DNA of 64,000 bases from Clostridia bacterium (GTDB lineage Bacteria > Bacillota > Clostridia > UBA1381), in the NCBI GenBank assembly GCA_017551095.1, contig JAFZMQ010000007.1, forward strand, positions 1 through 64,000. Reading direction: 5' to 3'. The notes below the pieces were generated by a model. That model searched no databases. It was not told the DNA's origin and saw only the letters and a list, made by a program, of their open reading frames with translations. This document shows, piece after piece, positions 41,901 through 53,061 of the stretch (the stretch's first letter is position 1; each line of letters begins with the position of its first letter). The position numbers and the translations under genes were made by a program.

Positions 41901-43499
41901 TCACTTATTTCACCGCCACCGCATCACGATATTTATTCAATCGAGGATTTGGCACAGCTTATCTATGACCTGAAAAACGCAAACAGAAACGCAAGGATTT
42001 CGGTAAAGCTTGTGTCGGAGGCAGGAGTAGGCACGATTGCCGCAGGCGTTGCAAAAGCAGGAGCACAGGTAATTCTGATTTCGGGCTATGACGGCGGAAC
42101 AGGTGCAGCACCCAAAAGCTCAATTCATAATGCGGGACTTCCGTGGGAATTAGGACTTTCCGAAACGCATCAAACACTTCTCCAAAACGGACTTCGCTCA
42201 CGCGTCAGAATAGAAACTGACGGAAAACTGATGAGCGGCAGAGATGTTGCAATAGCTTGTCTTTTGGGAGCAGAGGAGTTTGGTTTTGCGACAGCTCCCT
42301 TAGTTACAATGGGCTGTGTGATGATGCGTGTCTGCAATCTTGACACATGCCCTATGGGAATTGCTACGCAAAATCCGGAATTAAGAAAGCGTTTTGCAGG
42401 AAATCCCGAATATATCGTGAATTTTATGTATTTTATCGCCGAAGAACTGCGTGAAATTATGGCAAAACTCGGCATAAGAACAGTGGACGAAATGGTAGGT
42501 CATACAGAGCTTTTGCAAGTTCGTGAAAACTGCACAGCGCCTATGGCAAAATTCGTTGATATGAGCAAAATTTTGTATAAGGGCGATTTTGACAGTAAAA
42601 CGCACTTTGATAAAGCAGATATTTACGACTTCAAACTGCAAAATACAGTTGATGAAAAGATACTTTTGAAGAAGTTCCAAAAATCCTTAAAAACGGGCGA
42701 AACAACGGAAACTGATTTGACGGTTACGAGCACGGACAGAGCTGTCGGCACGATTTTGGGCTCGGAAATCACAAAGAATTTTAAAAGCACTCTGCCTGAT
42801 GATACCTTTACCGTAAACTGCACAGGCGGCGGCGGTCAGTCCTTCGGGGCATTTATCCCGAAAGGGCTTACAATCAGGCTTTGCGGTGACTCAAACGACT
42901 ATTTCGGCAAGGGTTTGTCGGGTGGAAAACTTGTGGTTTATCCGCCTAAGGAAAGCACATTTAAGGCTGACGAAACCATTATTATCGGAAATGTCGCGCT
43001 TTACGGTGCAACAAGCGGCAAGGCATTTATAAACGGTGTGGCGGGTGAGCGTTTCTGCGTCAGAAATTCGGGTGCTGTTGCCGTATGCGAAGGCGTCGGC
43101 GACCACGGGCTTGAATATATGACGGGCGGAATGGCGTTAATTCTCGGCAAAACTGGCAAAAACTTTGCCGCAGGTATGAGCGGCGGTATTGCCTATGTCT
43201 ATGACCCGAAGCATAACCTTTATAAAAACATAAACAAATCTTTGGTTACGGTTGATGAGGTAACCGAGGATAGTGATAAAGAGCAAATTAAGGTCTTGCT
43301 TTCGGAATATTATGAGGCGACAAAATCCAAAAAAGCGAAAGAAATTCTTAACAATTTTGAGGTTGAGGCAGGAAACTTTAAGGTAGTAGTGCCGAGGGAT
43401 TATAAGAAAATCCTGACTGAAATCGCAAAAAACAAAGCGAAAGGCATGACAGATGATGACGCCGAAATCGAGGCTTTTTATGCCGTTACAAAGGGGTGA
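38997..43499 (+). CDS. gltB: Glutamate synthase large subunit
   Basis: A full-length 1500-residue subunit. A short propeptide precedes the nucleophile Cys in HDACGIGAV; the glutaminase domain spans about 1-420, a central domain follows, then the FMN-binding synthase domain with SGEGGELPER, GAKPGEGGHLPG and SGYDGGTGAAPKSS, an iron-sulfur motif with three Cys in CVMMRVCNLDTCPMG, and the C-terminal GXGXG beta-helix. It forms glutamate from glutamine and 2-oxoglutarate, closing the GS-GOGAT cycle. It is 18 bases after guaA. Confidence 0.95.
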   Translation: MKGLYDERFEHDACGIGAVINIKGKKEYKVLNDALKIVEKLEHRAGKDATGEVGDGVGIMVQISHDFFAKNSGFELGGERDYGVGMFFFPQDTLKRRQAMKMFELISEKEGVSVIGWRSVPINSEILGKKAKDSMPYIVQCFVKRPENVAKGIDFDRKLYVIRRVFEHSGEGTYVVSLSSRTIVYKGMFLVGQLRNFYLDLQSEDYKSAIAMVHSRFSTNTNPSWERAHPNRFLLHNGEINTIRGNVDRMIAREETMKSSVLADDMDKILPAIDAKGSDSAMLDNTVEFMVMNGIDLPLAMMITIPEPWDKIEDMPQEKRDMYKYYSTMMEAWDGPASILFSDGDIVGATLDRNGLRPSRYYVTKDNYLVLSSEVGVLDFEPQNIAKKSRLMPGKMLLVDTVKGEIIDDSHLKDYYANRYPYGEWLDRYLKKLKDLPIPNEKIEVYEQPVRDRLYKAFGYTYEDIKDAILPMAKNGIEATASMGIDVPLAVLSPNHQPLFNYFKQLFAQVTNPPIDAIREEIVTSTSVYVGSDGNLLSDKAENCRVLQINNPILSGVDLLKIKALSGDGFKVETVSLLYYKNTSLETAVDDLFVKIDKAYKNGANIIILSDRGVDENHIAIPSLLAVSSVEQYLIRTKKRTSISIILESAEPRDVHHFALLLGYGARAVNPYLADEAIYELIETGKLNKDLHVAIDDYNKAILNGIVKIASKMGISTIRSYQSAQIFEAIGINKATIDKYFTNTVSRIEGIGIKEIGESVEWFHSHAFDQLGLGVDTTLDSTGEHKLRNGAEKYDHMYNPKTIVALQKATRLGDYNLFKEYTAMVDDETKPHTLRGLLEFAFDKSNPIPIEEVEPASSIVKRFKTGAMSYGSISQEAHECLAKAMNMIGGKSNSGEGGELPERLYSDLSSSIKQVASGRFGVTSEYLMSAKEIQIKMAQGAKPGEGGHLPGKKVYPWIAKTRYSTPGVSLISPPPHHDIYSIEDLAQLIYDLKNANRNARISVKLVSEAGVGTIAAGVAKAGAQVILISGYDGGTGAAPKSSIHNAGLPWELGLSETHQTLLQNGLRSRVRIETDGKLMSGRDVAIACLLGAEEFGFATAPLVTMGCVMMRVCNLDTCPMGIATQNPELRKRFAGNPEYIVNFMYFIAEELREIMAKLGIRTVDEMVGHTELLQVRENCTAPMAKFVDMSKILYKGDFDSKTHFDKADIYDFKLQNTVDEKILLKKFQKSLKTGETTETDLTVTSTDRAVGTILGSEITKNFKSTLPDDTFTVNCTGGGGQSFGAFIPKGLTIRLCGDSNDYFGKGLSGGKLVVYPPKESTFKADETIIIGNVALYGATSGKAFINGVAGERFCVRNSGAVAVCEGVGDHGLEYMTGGMALILGKTGKNFAAGMSGGIAYVYDPKHNLYKNINKSLVTVDEVTEDSDKEQIKVLLSEYYEATKSKKAKEILNNFEVEAGNFKVVVPRDYKKILTEIAKNKAKGMTDDDAEIEAFYAVTKG

Positions 43500-43505
43500 T
43501 ATAAA

Positions 43506-44972
43506 ATGGGAAAAATTACGGGCTTTTTAGAATTTGAGCGAAACGAAAAAAAGCGTATTTCGCCACTTGACCGCATCAAAAATTTTGACGAATTTTATAT
43601 TCCCCTAAAAGACAATGAGAGAAAAGAACAGGCAGCAAGATGTATGAACTGCGGAGTGCCGTTTTGCCAGTCGGGTATGATGCTGGGCGGAATGATGACG
43701 GGGTGTCCTTTAAATAACCTTATCCCCGAATGGAACGACGCTATATATAAAGACAATCTTGAAGATGCACTTGCAAGACTTTTAAAAACAAACAATTTCC
43801 CTGAATTTACAGGCAGAGTTTGCCCTGCACTTTGTGAGGCGGCGTGTGTAAACGGCAAAGACGGCAAGAGCGTAACCTGCCACGATAACGAGCTTTATAT
43901 AATTGAAACGGCGTATGAAAAAGGTCTTATAAAGGCGAATCTGCCAAAGGTCAGAAGCGGCAAAAAGGTTGCCGTAATAGGCTCAGGCCCGTCAGGACTT
44001 GCAACTGCCGATTGCCTTAACAAAAGAGGACATCAAGTCACGGTATTTGAGAAAAATGACAGAATCGGCGGACTTTTGATGTACGGCATACCGAATATGA
44101 AACTTGATAAATCGGTTATCGAGCGGAAACTTGCCATAATGCGTGAAGAGGGCATAGAATTTAAGGTAAATTCCGATGTCGGAAACACGGTATCGGCAAA
44201 AGAAATTCTTGATGAGTTTGATGCGGTTGTCCTTTGTTGCGGTGCAAATGAACCAAGAGACATAAAGGTGTCAGGCCGCGAGAGCGAAGGTGTTTATTTT
44301 GCCGTTGACTTTTTGACTGCCAACACAAAAAGCCTTTTGAATTCGGGATTTGCCGATAAAAAATATATTGACACGAAGGATAAAAATGTTGTAATTGTCG
44401 GCGGAGGCGACACGGGTAATGACTGCGTTGGTACAGCAATACGGCATGGTGCAAAATCGGTAATTCAGCTTGAAATGATGCCAAAACCGCCTGAAAAAAG
44501 GAAGGAAAATAACCAATGGCCTGAATTTCCACGAATTTTAAAAACCGATTACGGACAGGAAGAGGCGATTGCAGTATTCGGCTCTGATCCAAGAATTTAC
44601 CAGACTACTGTAAAGGAAATTATTTCAGAAGACGGTAAAATGAGGGCAATAAAAACCGTCAAGGTCGAATTTAAGGACGGAAAACTTGCAGAAATCGAAA
44701 ATTCCGAAAAGGTCATTGACGCGGATATTTTGATTATTGCCGCAGGCTTTATAGGCACTAAAAAATATCTTCCCGAGGCTTTCGGCGTAGAACTTACGCA
44801 AAGAAATGCGGTAAAAACCGACGAAAACAAATTCGCGACAAATGTGCCGAAAGTTTTTGCGGCGGGAGATATGCATATAGGTCAATCCTTGGTTGTACGG
44901 GCAATAGCAGAGGGCAGGAAATGTGCAAAGGAAGTTGACAAATTTTTAATGGGTTATACAAATATGATTTAG
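43506..44972 (+). CDS. gltD: Glutamate synthase small subunit
   Basis: The 488-residue subunit has N-terminal iron-sulfur cysteines (CMNCGVPFCQSG, CPALCEAAC), an FAD-binding fold (VIGSGPSGLATADCL) and an NADPH-binding fold (VIVGGGDTGNDCVGTA). It passes electrons from NAD(P)H to GltB. It lies six bases after gltB. Confidence 0.95.
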   Translation: MGKITGFLEFERNEKKRISPLDRIKNFDEFYIPLKDNERKEQAARCMNCGVPFCQSGMMLGGMMTGCPLNNLIPEWNDAIYKDNLEDALARLLKTNNFPEFTGRVCPALCEAACVNGKDGKSVTCHDNELYIIETAYEKGLIKANLPKVRSGKKVAVIGSGPSGLATADCLNKRGHQVTVFEKNDRIGGLLMYGIPNMKLDKSVIERKLAIMREEGIEFKVNSDVGNTVSAKEILDEFDAVVLCCGANEPRDIKVSGRESEGVYFAVDFLTANTKSLLNSGFADKKYIDTKDKNVVIVGGGDTGNDCVGTAIRHGAKSVIQLEMMPKPPEKRKENNQWPEFPRILKTDYGQEEAIAVFGSDPRIYQTTVKEIISEDGKMRAIKTVKVEFKDGKLAEIENSEKVIDADILIIAAGFIGTKKYLPEAFGVELTQRNAVKTDENKFATNVPKVFAAGDMHIGQSLVVRAIAEGRKCAKEVDKFLMGYTNMI

Positions 44973-46595
<1,623 letters not shown>

Positions 46596-46710
46596 TTATA
46601 AACTTTTTGATAGAAGCTCCGTCTGCGGACGTGGGTACAAGGTAGCTGTTTTGTTATTTCGCCATTACAACAAAATGTTGTAATCTCCTACATAATAAAA
46701 AATAACCGCT

Positions 46711-46745
46711 AAAATACCCGTTACCTATTGGTAACGGGTATTTTT
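46711..46745 (+). terminator. Terminator after pyrG
   Basis: AATACCCGTTACC pairs with GGTAACGGGTATT, followed by TTTT; it also lies just after the stop of the convergent protease gene. Confidence 0.85.
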
Positions 46746-46754
46746 ATCCTATCA

Positions 46755-49700
46755 TTATTTTATTTCCGCTGTGCCGGTGTCCGAAATAAGTCCGGATGCA
46801 CAAAGCGTACCCCAGCTGAACACAGTAGAGAGTTGTCCGCCTCCACCTACCAAGTTCAGATCACCGCATACCCACGGGGCAGTAGTACCGTAATATCCGT
46901 ACTCGGATTTTACATCATGTCCTGCCATTTTTGCACCGTCGGCAATATTGTCAGGACCTGAAATCTCATCACGAAGCAGCCATGCAGCCTGATCTGACAA
47001 GAACCTTGCCGCAATTTCCTCGGTATAGCCCAAAGCGGTCAGCTCATTTATGCGGTCTTTGTCGCTTTTACCGCTTACGACGGTCTTTACCACCTTTTTA
47101 TACTGATCTACATCAAGAACACCCGTACGCACGGTAGCTGAGGTCTTTGGTACGCTACGCTGGGAATCGCTCGGGTAGCTACCGTCCTTGTTTTTACCGT
47201 AAGACATTGAGTAGCCTCCGTCACCGCCGTCACGGCTGACATCAAGTTTGCCGGAAAGCTCTTCAATACTTGCGATACTCTCTGCAAGGAAGCCGCCATA
47301 GACAGGCCATGCCAGATTAAAGTGCAGACCGTTGTTATCGTAAAGAACAATAGTCTCCTTTGCATTCTCGGGAGAAATCAGGTCGTATGCCGTAACAGGC
47401 CAATTCTCATCACTGTTTTTCACCAGCTCATAGATTTCTGTGCCGGTCATTTCGGCAAAGGTCTGCTTCTGCTGCTCATTATCCAGCTTCTTGAAGTCCT
47501 CATAGCTTAAAGAATTAACAGCAAAACGGCGGAACAGTGTCGCAATCTGGGCACGGGTTGCATTAGCACCAGGTGCCAAAGTGCCGTCTTCCATACCGCT
47601 TACGATGCCATTCATGGTCATCCAGCAAAGCGGCTCATACGCGTATTCAGAAACATCCGCCGCATCTTTAAAGTTTAGCGGGAACGCCCACGCCCCCGTA
47701 AAGCCTTTGCCTGCCTTTTGTGCGTACCTATACAAGATAGCAGATAGCTGCTCTCTTGTCACCGGAGTATCGGGCGAAAATGCGGTCTCGCTGATTCCGC
47801 TGACTATGCCTACGGAATTTGCCCATGCTACTGCATCCTCATACCAAGCGTCATCATCAACATCGGCGAAGTTTGATGCGACAGTAGCAGCAGGCTTTCC
47901 TGCAAACCGCCACAGCATTGTAACAATCATGGCACGTGTTGCAGAATTATCCGGAGCAAATTCATCATCACTTACTCCATACATCAATCCATTGTCCACT
48001 GCCCACTGAACCGCACCGGAATACCAACCGTTTTTGTTTACATCCGTAAATCTATCAAACGGTGTCATATCCTGCGTATCGTCAAGAATTACATATGCCT
48101 TTATGCTGAAATTATCGATAGTGTACTTTTCTTTGAACTTTTCTCTGAATTCATCATTATAGTAGTCAGTCCACTTTCCTTCGCCTGTTTTCTCATCAGT
48201 TTGGTAAAGAAAGCTCTCGCCCGGGTTTACAACAGCAACAGAGTAGGTCGGTTCTCCTTTTTCCTCTGCTACTTTCTTTGTGAAACCGGCATTATCAACA
48301 TATTCGTAGAGCAAACCGTCCTCTTCGTCAATTACCGTTTCCTCTGCTACAATGGCAAGTTTTTCGCCCGGTTTTATTGTGATCTCTCCGCTTAACGGCT
48401 CACGGTGGAAGCCCTTATATTCATAAAATGCCTCTTTGGTACCGAGAAGAGTGCCGTCCTCGGGGTTTTTTGCATCATCTCCCAATAGATACATAGAGTA
48501 TTTTACCGTTGCGTCAGGTTGGGCCGTTCTAACAGAAACAGCATACAAATGTGCATCAGCATCTTCGTTATTTTTAAAGACGTTTGCCGTCTTTATGAGA
48601 TTTTCATCCTGCACGGTTGTATCAATATCAACCTTGAGCAAGGGCGGCATATAATCATATGCCCAGACATCAAATATCCCTTCGATTTCGGACAGGTCGT
48701 TGTCAAAACTCATACTTGTAAATTCTTCAACGCTCTTGTCATAGTAAGAAAGCCAGAAATATCCGGTATGATTCCCGTTTTCGTCCAAAATACCCCAATC
48801 ACTTTTGCCTATTTGAGCATCCTCACCCAAATCAATGTAATCGGTCTCGGATCCCCACGAGTTTTTAACAAGCCAAGCACCGTCTCCGGGCGGCATATAC
48901 TCCGCATTGAAGTTTTCTTTGGAATAATTGTCGTCCCAGCCTATTATGCATACTGCATGGTTTGATTTTTCGTCCTTATGTGTATAATGTGCCCAGGTTT
49001 CAGTATTCAAATAGCTATTCTCGGTAATCGGATCACCTGGTAAAGCCTGATCAGACCGGAACCCGACAAGTATGCCACGACCCTTTGTAAGCTCGGATTT
49101 AACTGCTCTCATACCCTTAGGATTCAGCCCGGCCCAGCAGCCGCTCTCATCCTTAAAGAACATCTTGGGAAGCTCGTTGCCGTCCACCATCGTATATCCG
49201 CCGCTATAATTACGATTCGGGAACCCGTCTTCGCCCAATTCGGGTATTGTCCAATCGTCTTTGTCTGTGTAACACGTGTTATCCGTTAATGTAATATAAT
49301 AACGGTACATTGCGTCCTCAAAAAGATCTGCGGTAAGGGTATCGTCGGAACTCAAATAGCCTTCGGCACACAGCTTAGCTATCAATTTCTCAGCTATTTC
49401 ATTGTTGTGCGGATTTTGGACTGCCTCCTCCATAGTGATTTCCATCAAATTTTCGGCAGCTTCACGGGCAGCTTGTTTTCCTTCTTCTGTATGCTTTTCA
49501 ATGTATTGACGCTCTGTAAGCCCCTCTTTGCCACGATACGGAAAATCTTGTTCGCCTACCGGACCGATACCGGAAGAAAACAGAGAGGTTACAAAGAAAC
49601 CCATACCGCCGTTATTGTACGGTGCATGTGGATCATTTGTATCCTTTACCATATACATGCCCTCGCCCACTTGTCTCGGATTGACCGATTCAGTTATGGG

Positions 49701-50024
49701 GCTGGTGGCAAACCAAACCAGATGCTTTTCAGACAAGTTGAAGACCTTTTCGTTTACATCTACGCCCTTTTCACGTAACAGGGACAATATGCTGCTTTCT
49801 GCCGCGGCGATACCCGCAAAAGCCCAGCAGCTGCCCCATGGATTTTGAAGTTTGACCGGCGTAACAACGCCTTTATCACGAAGATCCAATGACGAGTCAA
49901 ACTCTCCTCCGAATGTGAAGTCAAAATCAGCGTTACCCTTTGAATTATCCGCCATTGCGGACGGCACTATACCGAGGCAAAGGGCAAGTGTAATGATGAT
50001 TGCAATTAGTTTTTTAGTTTTCAT
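46755..50024 (-). CDS. Secreted papain-like (C1) protease with SLH repeats
   Basis: The 1089-residue protein has a signal peptide ending at SAMA, then a C1 peptidase domain with Gln60 and the nucleophile Cys66 in LQNPWGSCWAFAG, the His in SNHAVCIIGWDD and the Asn in LVKNSWGSE. A beta-rich, lectin-like region follows (about 440-640), then three SLH repeats (about 660-840: FTDVNKNGWYSGAVQWA, FADVDDDAWYEDAVAWA, FKDAADVSEYAYEPLCWM). The C-terminal 240 residues are unrecognised. It should be a wall-anchored cysteine protease. It follows the phosphodiesterase gene by 39 bases. Confidence 0.85.
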   Translation of the reverse strand: MKTKKLIAIIITLALCLGIVPSAMADNSKGNADFDFTFGGEFDSSLDLRDKGVVTPVKLQNPWGSCWAFAGIAAAESSILSLLREKGVDVNEKVFNLSEKHLVWFATSPITESVNPRQVGEGMYMVKDTNDPHAPYNNGGMGFFVTSLFSSGIGPVGEQDFPYRGKEGLTERQYIEKHTEEGKQAAREAAENLMEITMEEAVQNPHNNEIAEKLIAKLCAEGYLSSDDTLTADLFEDAMYRYYITLTDNTCYTDKDDWTIPELGEDGFPNRNYSGGYTMVDGNELPKMFFKDESGCWAGLNPKGMRAVKSELTKGRGILVGFRSDQALPGDPITENSYLNTETWAHYTHKDEKSNHAVCIIGWDDNYSKENFNAEYMPPGDGAWLVKNSWGSETDYIDLGEDAQIGKSDWGILDENGNHTGYFWLSYYDKSVEEFTSMSFDNDLSEIEGIFDVWAYDYMPPLLKVDIDTTVQDENLIKTANVFKNNEDADAHLYAVSVRTAQPDATVKYSMYLLGDDAKNPEDGTLLGTKEAFYEYKGFHREPLSGEITIKPGEKLAIVAEETVIDEEDGLLYEYVDNAGFTKKVAEEKGEPTYSVAVVNPGESFLYQTDEKTGEGKWTDYYNDEFREKFKEKYTIDNFSIKAYVILDDTQDMTPFDRFTDVNKNGWYSGAVQWAVDNGLMYGVSDDEFAPDNSATRAMIVTMLWRFAGKPAATVASNFADVDDDAWYEDAVAWANSVGIVSGISETAFSPDTPVTREQLSAILYRYAQKAGKGFTGAWAFPLNFKDAADVSEYAYEPLCWMTMNGIVSGMEDGTLAPGANATRAQIATLFRRFAVNSLSYEDFKKLDNEQQKQTFAEMTGTEIYELVKNSDENWPVTAYDLISPENAKETIVLYDNNGLHFNLAWPVYGGFLAESIASIEELSGKLDVSRDGGDGGYSMSYGKNKDGSYPSDSQRSVPKTSATVRTGVLDVDQYKKVVKTVVSGKSDKDRINELTALGYTEEIAARFLSDQAAWLLRDEISGPDNIADGAKMAGHDVKSEYGYYGTTAPWVCGDLNLVGGGGQLSTVFSWGTLCASGLISDTGTAEIK

Positions 50025-50063
50025 TTGTTGCTCCCTTTCTTTTATTTACATTGTTTTTAAATA

Positions 50064-51935
50064 TCAGTCCCAACTATAATTCAACTTATCTTTAAGAAGC
50101 TGAATATCGGAACGGTTATCCAGTGCTTTTTGCACACTCTCGGCCATCTCGATTTGGTCGGTTATAATGCCGTCACATTCACTATCCAGGAATTTATACA
50201 TACCCTCCTCGGTATTGATAGTCCAGACATACACTTCTTTTCCGTGTGAGTGGATAGTAGATATGCGTGATTCTGTTGCCATCTCTTCCTCCAAAATCAA
50301 CAGATCACAGTTTATGCGTGACACATCCCCAATACCGCCAAACATCAGAACTCCTGTTTCAAATTCCGGATATGTAGTCTCTGCATAGTTTATAACATCG
50401 TATTTCAGTGAAATCAGCGTTACATCAGACACACAGTCTTTTTCACGAACCATTTTAACGACATCATCCACCATCTGCCTGTCAGCACTGACACCTTTTA
50501 ATTCTATAAAAAGCTTTACTCTTCCTTTTATAACATCCAACATTTCGTCAAGCCTTGGAACCGTTGTCTTTGCACCCGTGACAGGATCGGTAATGACAAG
50601 CTCACGGATTTCCGAAAGAGTCATATTTCCCGGTTTTCTCCCAACGCCCGTAAGCCGCTTAAAATCATCATCATGATTTATTATGTAATAGCCGTCCTTC
50701 GTACGCTGCGTGTCGGTTTCACAGGCATAGCAGCCATGCTCAATAGCTAACTCGATTCCCTCTAAGGAATTCTCCGGTGCCATAATGCCGCCTGTACGGT
50801 GTGCCACAATATTCACATTATCATCCTGCTCAAATACTACATTGAAGAACGCTCCTACTCCAAGTGACAGCAGAAATAGCAGCACCAATGTAAGAATTAG
50901 TGTTAATATTCGCATCGGATAGCCCTGTCTTTCAGACCGGGAAGGCCATTTTACGAACGATTCCCGTGTGTATTCCATATAGCAACGGGTAAAACGCAAA
51001 AGAACATATGAGCCGGATAGCATTAAACTGATGTAAATCAAATAACCGCCGCCCATAAGAACAAATGCACAGACAAATCGATATGCCATAATTAAATAGT
51101 CTGTTTCATTTAAGTTTCCACCCGTCAGCCTTTCCATGCTCAAATTATAGCCTGTTGGGAGCTGATGACCGTAAATGTCCAACTTAGACAACAGATAGCT
51201 CTGGAACAATACAAAAACCAAATTCAGCAACACTAATACTATTATAGTAAAAAGCATGACCGGAACTAAATTCTTCCAGTTTTTTCTGAGGATTCTAAAT
51301 GATGACTTATATGCCTCCAACGGCTTCATGTCATCAATCAGAACACCGTGTAACATAAACATACCGCAGAGTCCCAGTATAAACAATGCAATTATAATCA
51401 TCCAATACGGTACATAATATAGCGGATTGGCATATATTACCTCCATAATAAAGTTGGGAATATGAAAATCCTTTGTTAAAGTAATGGAAAAGCCCATTCC
51501 GCATAACGGTACTGCGATAAAAATGTATAACAGCACCAAGAGTCCCACAGGGCTTAAAAAGTGGCGTAAAGAACGGAAACCTTTGCCGACTTCACCAAAT
51601 ATGCTCACCTTACGTCCGTTTAATATGTCATCACACAGGTGAATATTAGCAAAAATTTCGAATACCGCGAATACCGCTACAAGAATTATTCCAAGTAGCA
51701 ATACCGCAAGACCACGCCAACTGAACAGTAGGTCTGAAAGATTTGCTGTTGTCAGAGCCGCACCGCCCGATTCAGCCACAACATCAATTAACTTTTTCGG
51801 TATAAACGCCAATATGCCCAGCATAATACTTATCGGCAGATGAAAGCTGAAAAGCTCCGGAATTGCCTCAAAAACAAGTCTGCCATAGCTGATTGGTCCT
51901 GATGCACTCGTGTTCTTAATATGCTTTTTCATCAT
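50064..51935 (-). CDS. Membrane-anchored glycerophosphodiester phosphodiesterase
   Basis: The first 350 residues hold about eight hydrophobic segments of the kind fused to GDPD domains in Firmicutes. The catalytic domain (about 375-600) has NIVAHRTGG, APENSLEG, ETDTQRTKDG and INHDDDF, the expected metal and acid-base residues. It likely hydrolyses glycerophosphodiesters or lipoteichoic-acid-type polymers at the cell surface. Its ATG overlaps the stop of the CPBP gene by four bases, showing translational coupling. Confidence 0.88.
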   Translation of the reverse strand: MMKKHIKNTSASGPISYGRLVFEAIPELFSFHLPISIMLGILAFIPKKLIDVVAESGGAALTTANLSDLLFSWRGLAVLLLGIILVAVFAVFEIFANIHLCDDILNGRKVSIFGEVGKGFRSLRHFLSPVGLLVLLYIFIAVPLCGMGFSITLTKDFHIPNFIMEVIYANPLYYVPYWMIIIALFILGLCGMFMLHGVLIDDMKPLEAYKSSFRILRKNWKNLVPVMLFTIIVLVLLNLVFVLFQSYLLSKLDIYGHQLPTGYNLSMERLTGGNLNETDYLIMAYRFVCAFVLMGGGYLIYISLMLSGSYVLLRFTRCYMEYTRESFVKWPSRSERQGYPMRILTLILTLVLLFLLSLGVGAFFNVVFEQDDNVNIVAHRTGGIMAPENSLEGIELAIEHGCYACETDTQRTKDGYYIINHDDDFKRLTGVGRKPGNMTLSEIRELVITDPVTGAKTTVPRLDEMLDVIKGRVKLFIELKGVSADRQMVDDVVKMVREKDCVSDVTLISLKYDVINYAETTYPEFETGVLMFGGIGDVSRINCDLLILEEEMATESRISTIHSHGKEVYVWTINTEEGMYKFLDSECDGIITDQIEMAESVQKALDNRSDIQLLKDKLNYSWD

Positions 51936-52813
51936 TCGTTCACACCTTTCTTGCTCCCGTCAGCATTAAACCGTTCTATGATTTCATCACATTTACTTTT
52001 CCTTAGCATAAATAATGTTATACATACAATGACCGCCCACAAAATCAGCCTTATAACCGTTTCAATAGGATCAATAGTTGTTTTGGTATGACTTGCAATG
52101 TACCCTACCGCGTCGGAAGCATATGTTTTTGTCAAAAGATTCTTTGAAGTAAGTCCCAAATCTATAAACCCGTGGATCAGCATCAAGCTCCAAAGATTGC
52201 CGCCACGCAGCAAGACTGCACCGAAAAGAGCTCCCAGGAAAAATGCATTGACCGTCTGCACAACACACTCCAAAAAAGATTGTCCTACAAATATATTGTT
52301 CATATGCATGATTCCGAAAAAGGCGGCTGAGGCAAAAGCTGTAATCAGGATTCCCCTTCTGTCTTTCAGGTACTTATCCGCAAAAATATGAAGCACAATT
52401 CCGCGATAGCAAGATTCTTCGCGGAATCCCACAAAAAACATCGTAACCGCCGCCCATATCATCATAAACGGAGTTTGCCACTCTACACCGGATTCTTTAA
52501 AAAGCGGAATTAAATTTGATACAAAACCGAAAAGAAGTCCATAAAGCAGCAGGGTTGTACCTAAAAATAGCGTACGGAAAAATCCTCCCCTTCGATATAC
52601 ATTTAGCCTTCCGAAAGCAACGACCATCAAAAATGGCCAGATGACATCTAAAACTTCGTGTATTACTGTAAATGCGAAGGTCTGAGGCAATGCATACAAA
52701 AATAAATAATACAAACCCTTTCGAAACGCAGTATACAGGATAACTACAACAAACCCTGCTAATATGGGATGCTCATTCATCCATTCGGCAAACTTATTCT
52801 TTTGTGATTTCAT
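51932..52813 (-). CDS. CPBP-family intramembrane metalloprotease
   Basis: A 293-residue membrane protein with about eight hydrophobic segments. The CPBP (Abi/Rce1) motifs are seen as REESCYRGIVL, FGIMHMNNIF and LIHGFIDLG, which provide the Glu and His residues of the active site. Related proteases work in envelope maturation or self-immunity. It is first in a three-gene envelope operon. Confidence 0.85.
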   Translation of the reverse strand: MKSQKNKFAEWMNEHPILAGFVVVILYTAFRKGLYYLFLYALPQTFAFTVIHEVLDVIWPFLMVVAFGRLNVYRRGGFFRTLFLGTTLLLYGLLFGFVSNLIPLFKESGVEWQTPFMMIWAAVTMFFVGFREESCYRGIVLHIFADKYLKDRRGILITAFASAAFFGIMHMNNIFVGQSFLECVVQTVNAFFLGALFGAVLLRGGNLWSLMLIHGFIDLGLTSKNLLTKTYASDAVGYIASHTKTTIDPIETVIRLILWAVIVCITLFMLRKSKCDEIIERFNADGSKKGVNE

Positions 52814-52883
52814 GCTTTTTCTCTCCCTTTTGTTATTTATTCTGTTATAACTACTTTATGCCGCATATATTTTCTACCTCATT

Positions 52884-52912
52884 ATTATATTAAACCTTGA
52901 AGACAATGTCAA
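52884..52912 (-). promoter_or_regulatory. Promoter of the CPBP-GDPD-protease operon
   Basis: On the minus strand a consensus TTGACA and TATAAT are separated by 17 bases, about 70 bases before the CPBP start. Confidence 0.75.
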
Positions 52913-53000
52913 TAAAACATTCATAATTCGCTTTTTTATTGTGCATTTAAGAATGTAAAGAAAACATATTCTGCAAATATCAAAAGTAATAAAAATAGTA

Positions 53001-53029
53001 TTGACTACCGCATTTCACTGCTGTATAAT
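53001..53029 (+). promoter_or_regulatory. Promoter of the polysaccharide deacetylase gene
   Basis: TTGACT and TATAAT with 17-base spacing, 32 bases before the TTG start. Confidence 0.7.
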
Positions 53030-53061
53030 ATATGTAGAATACTGTCAAATGGGGTGATTTT

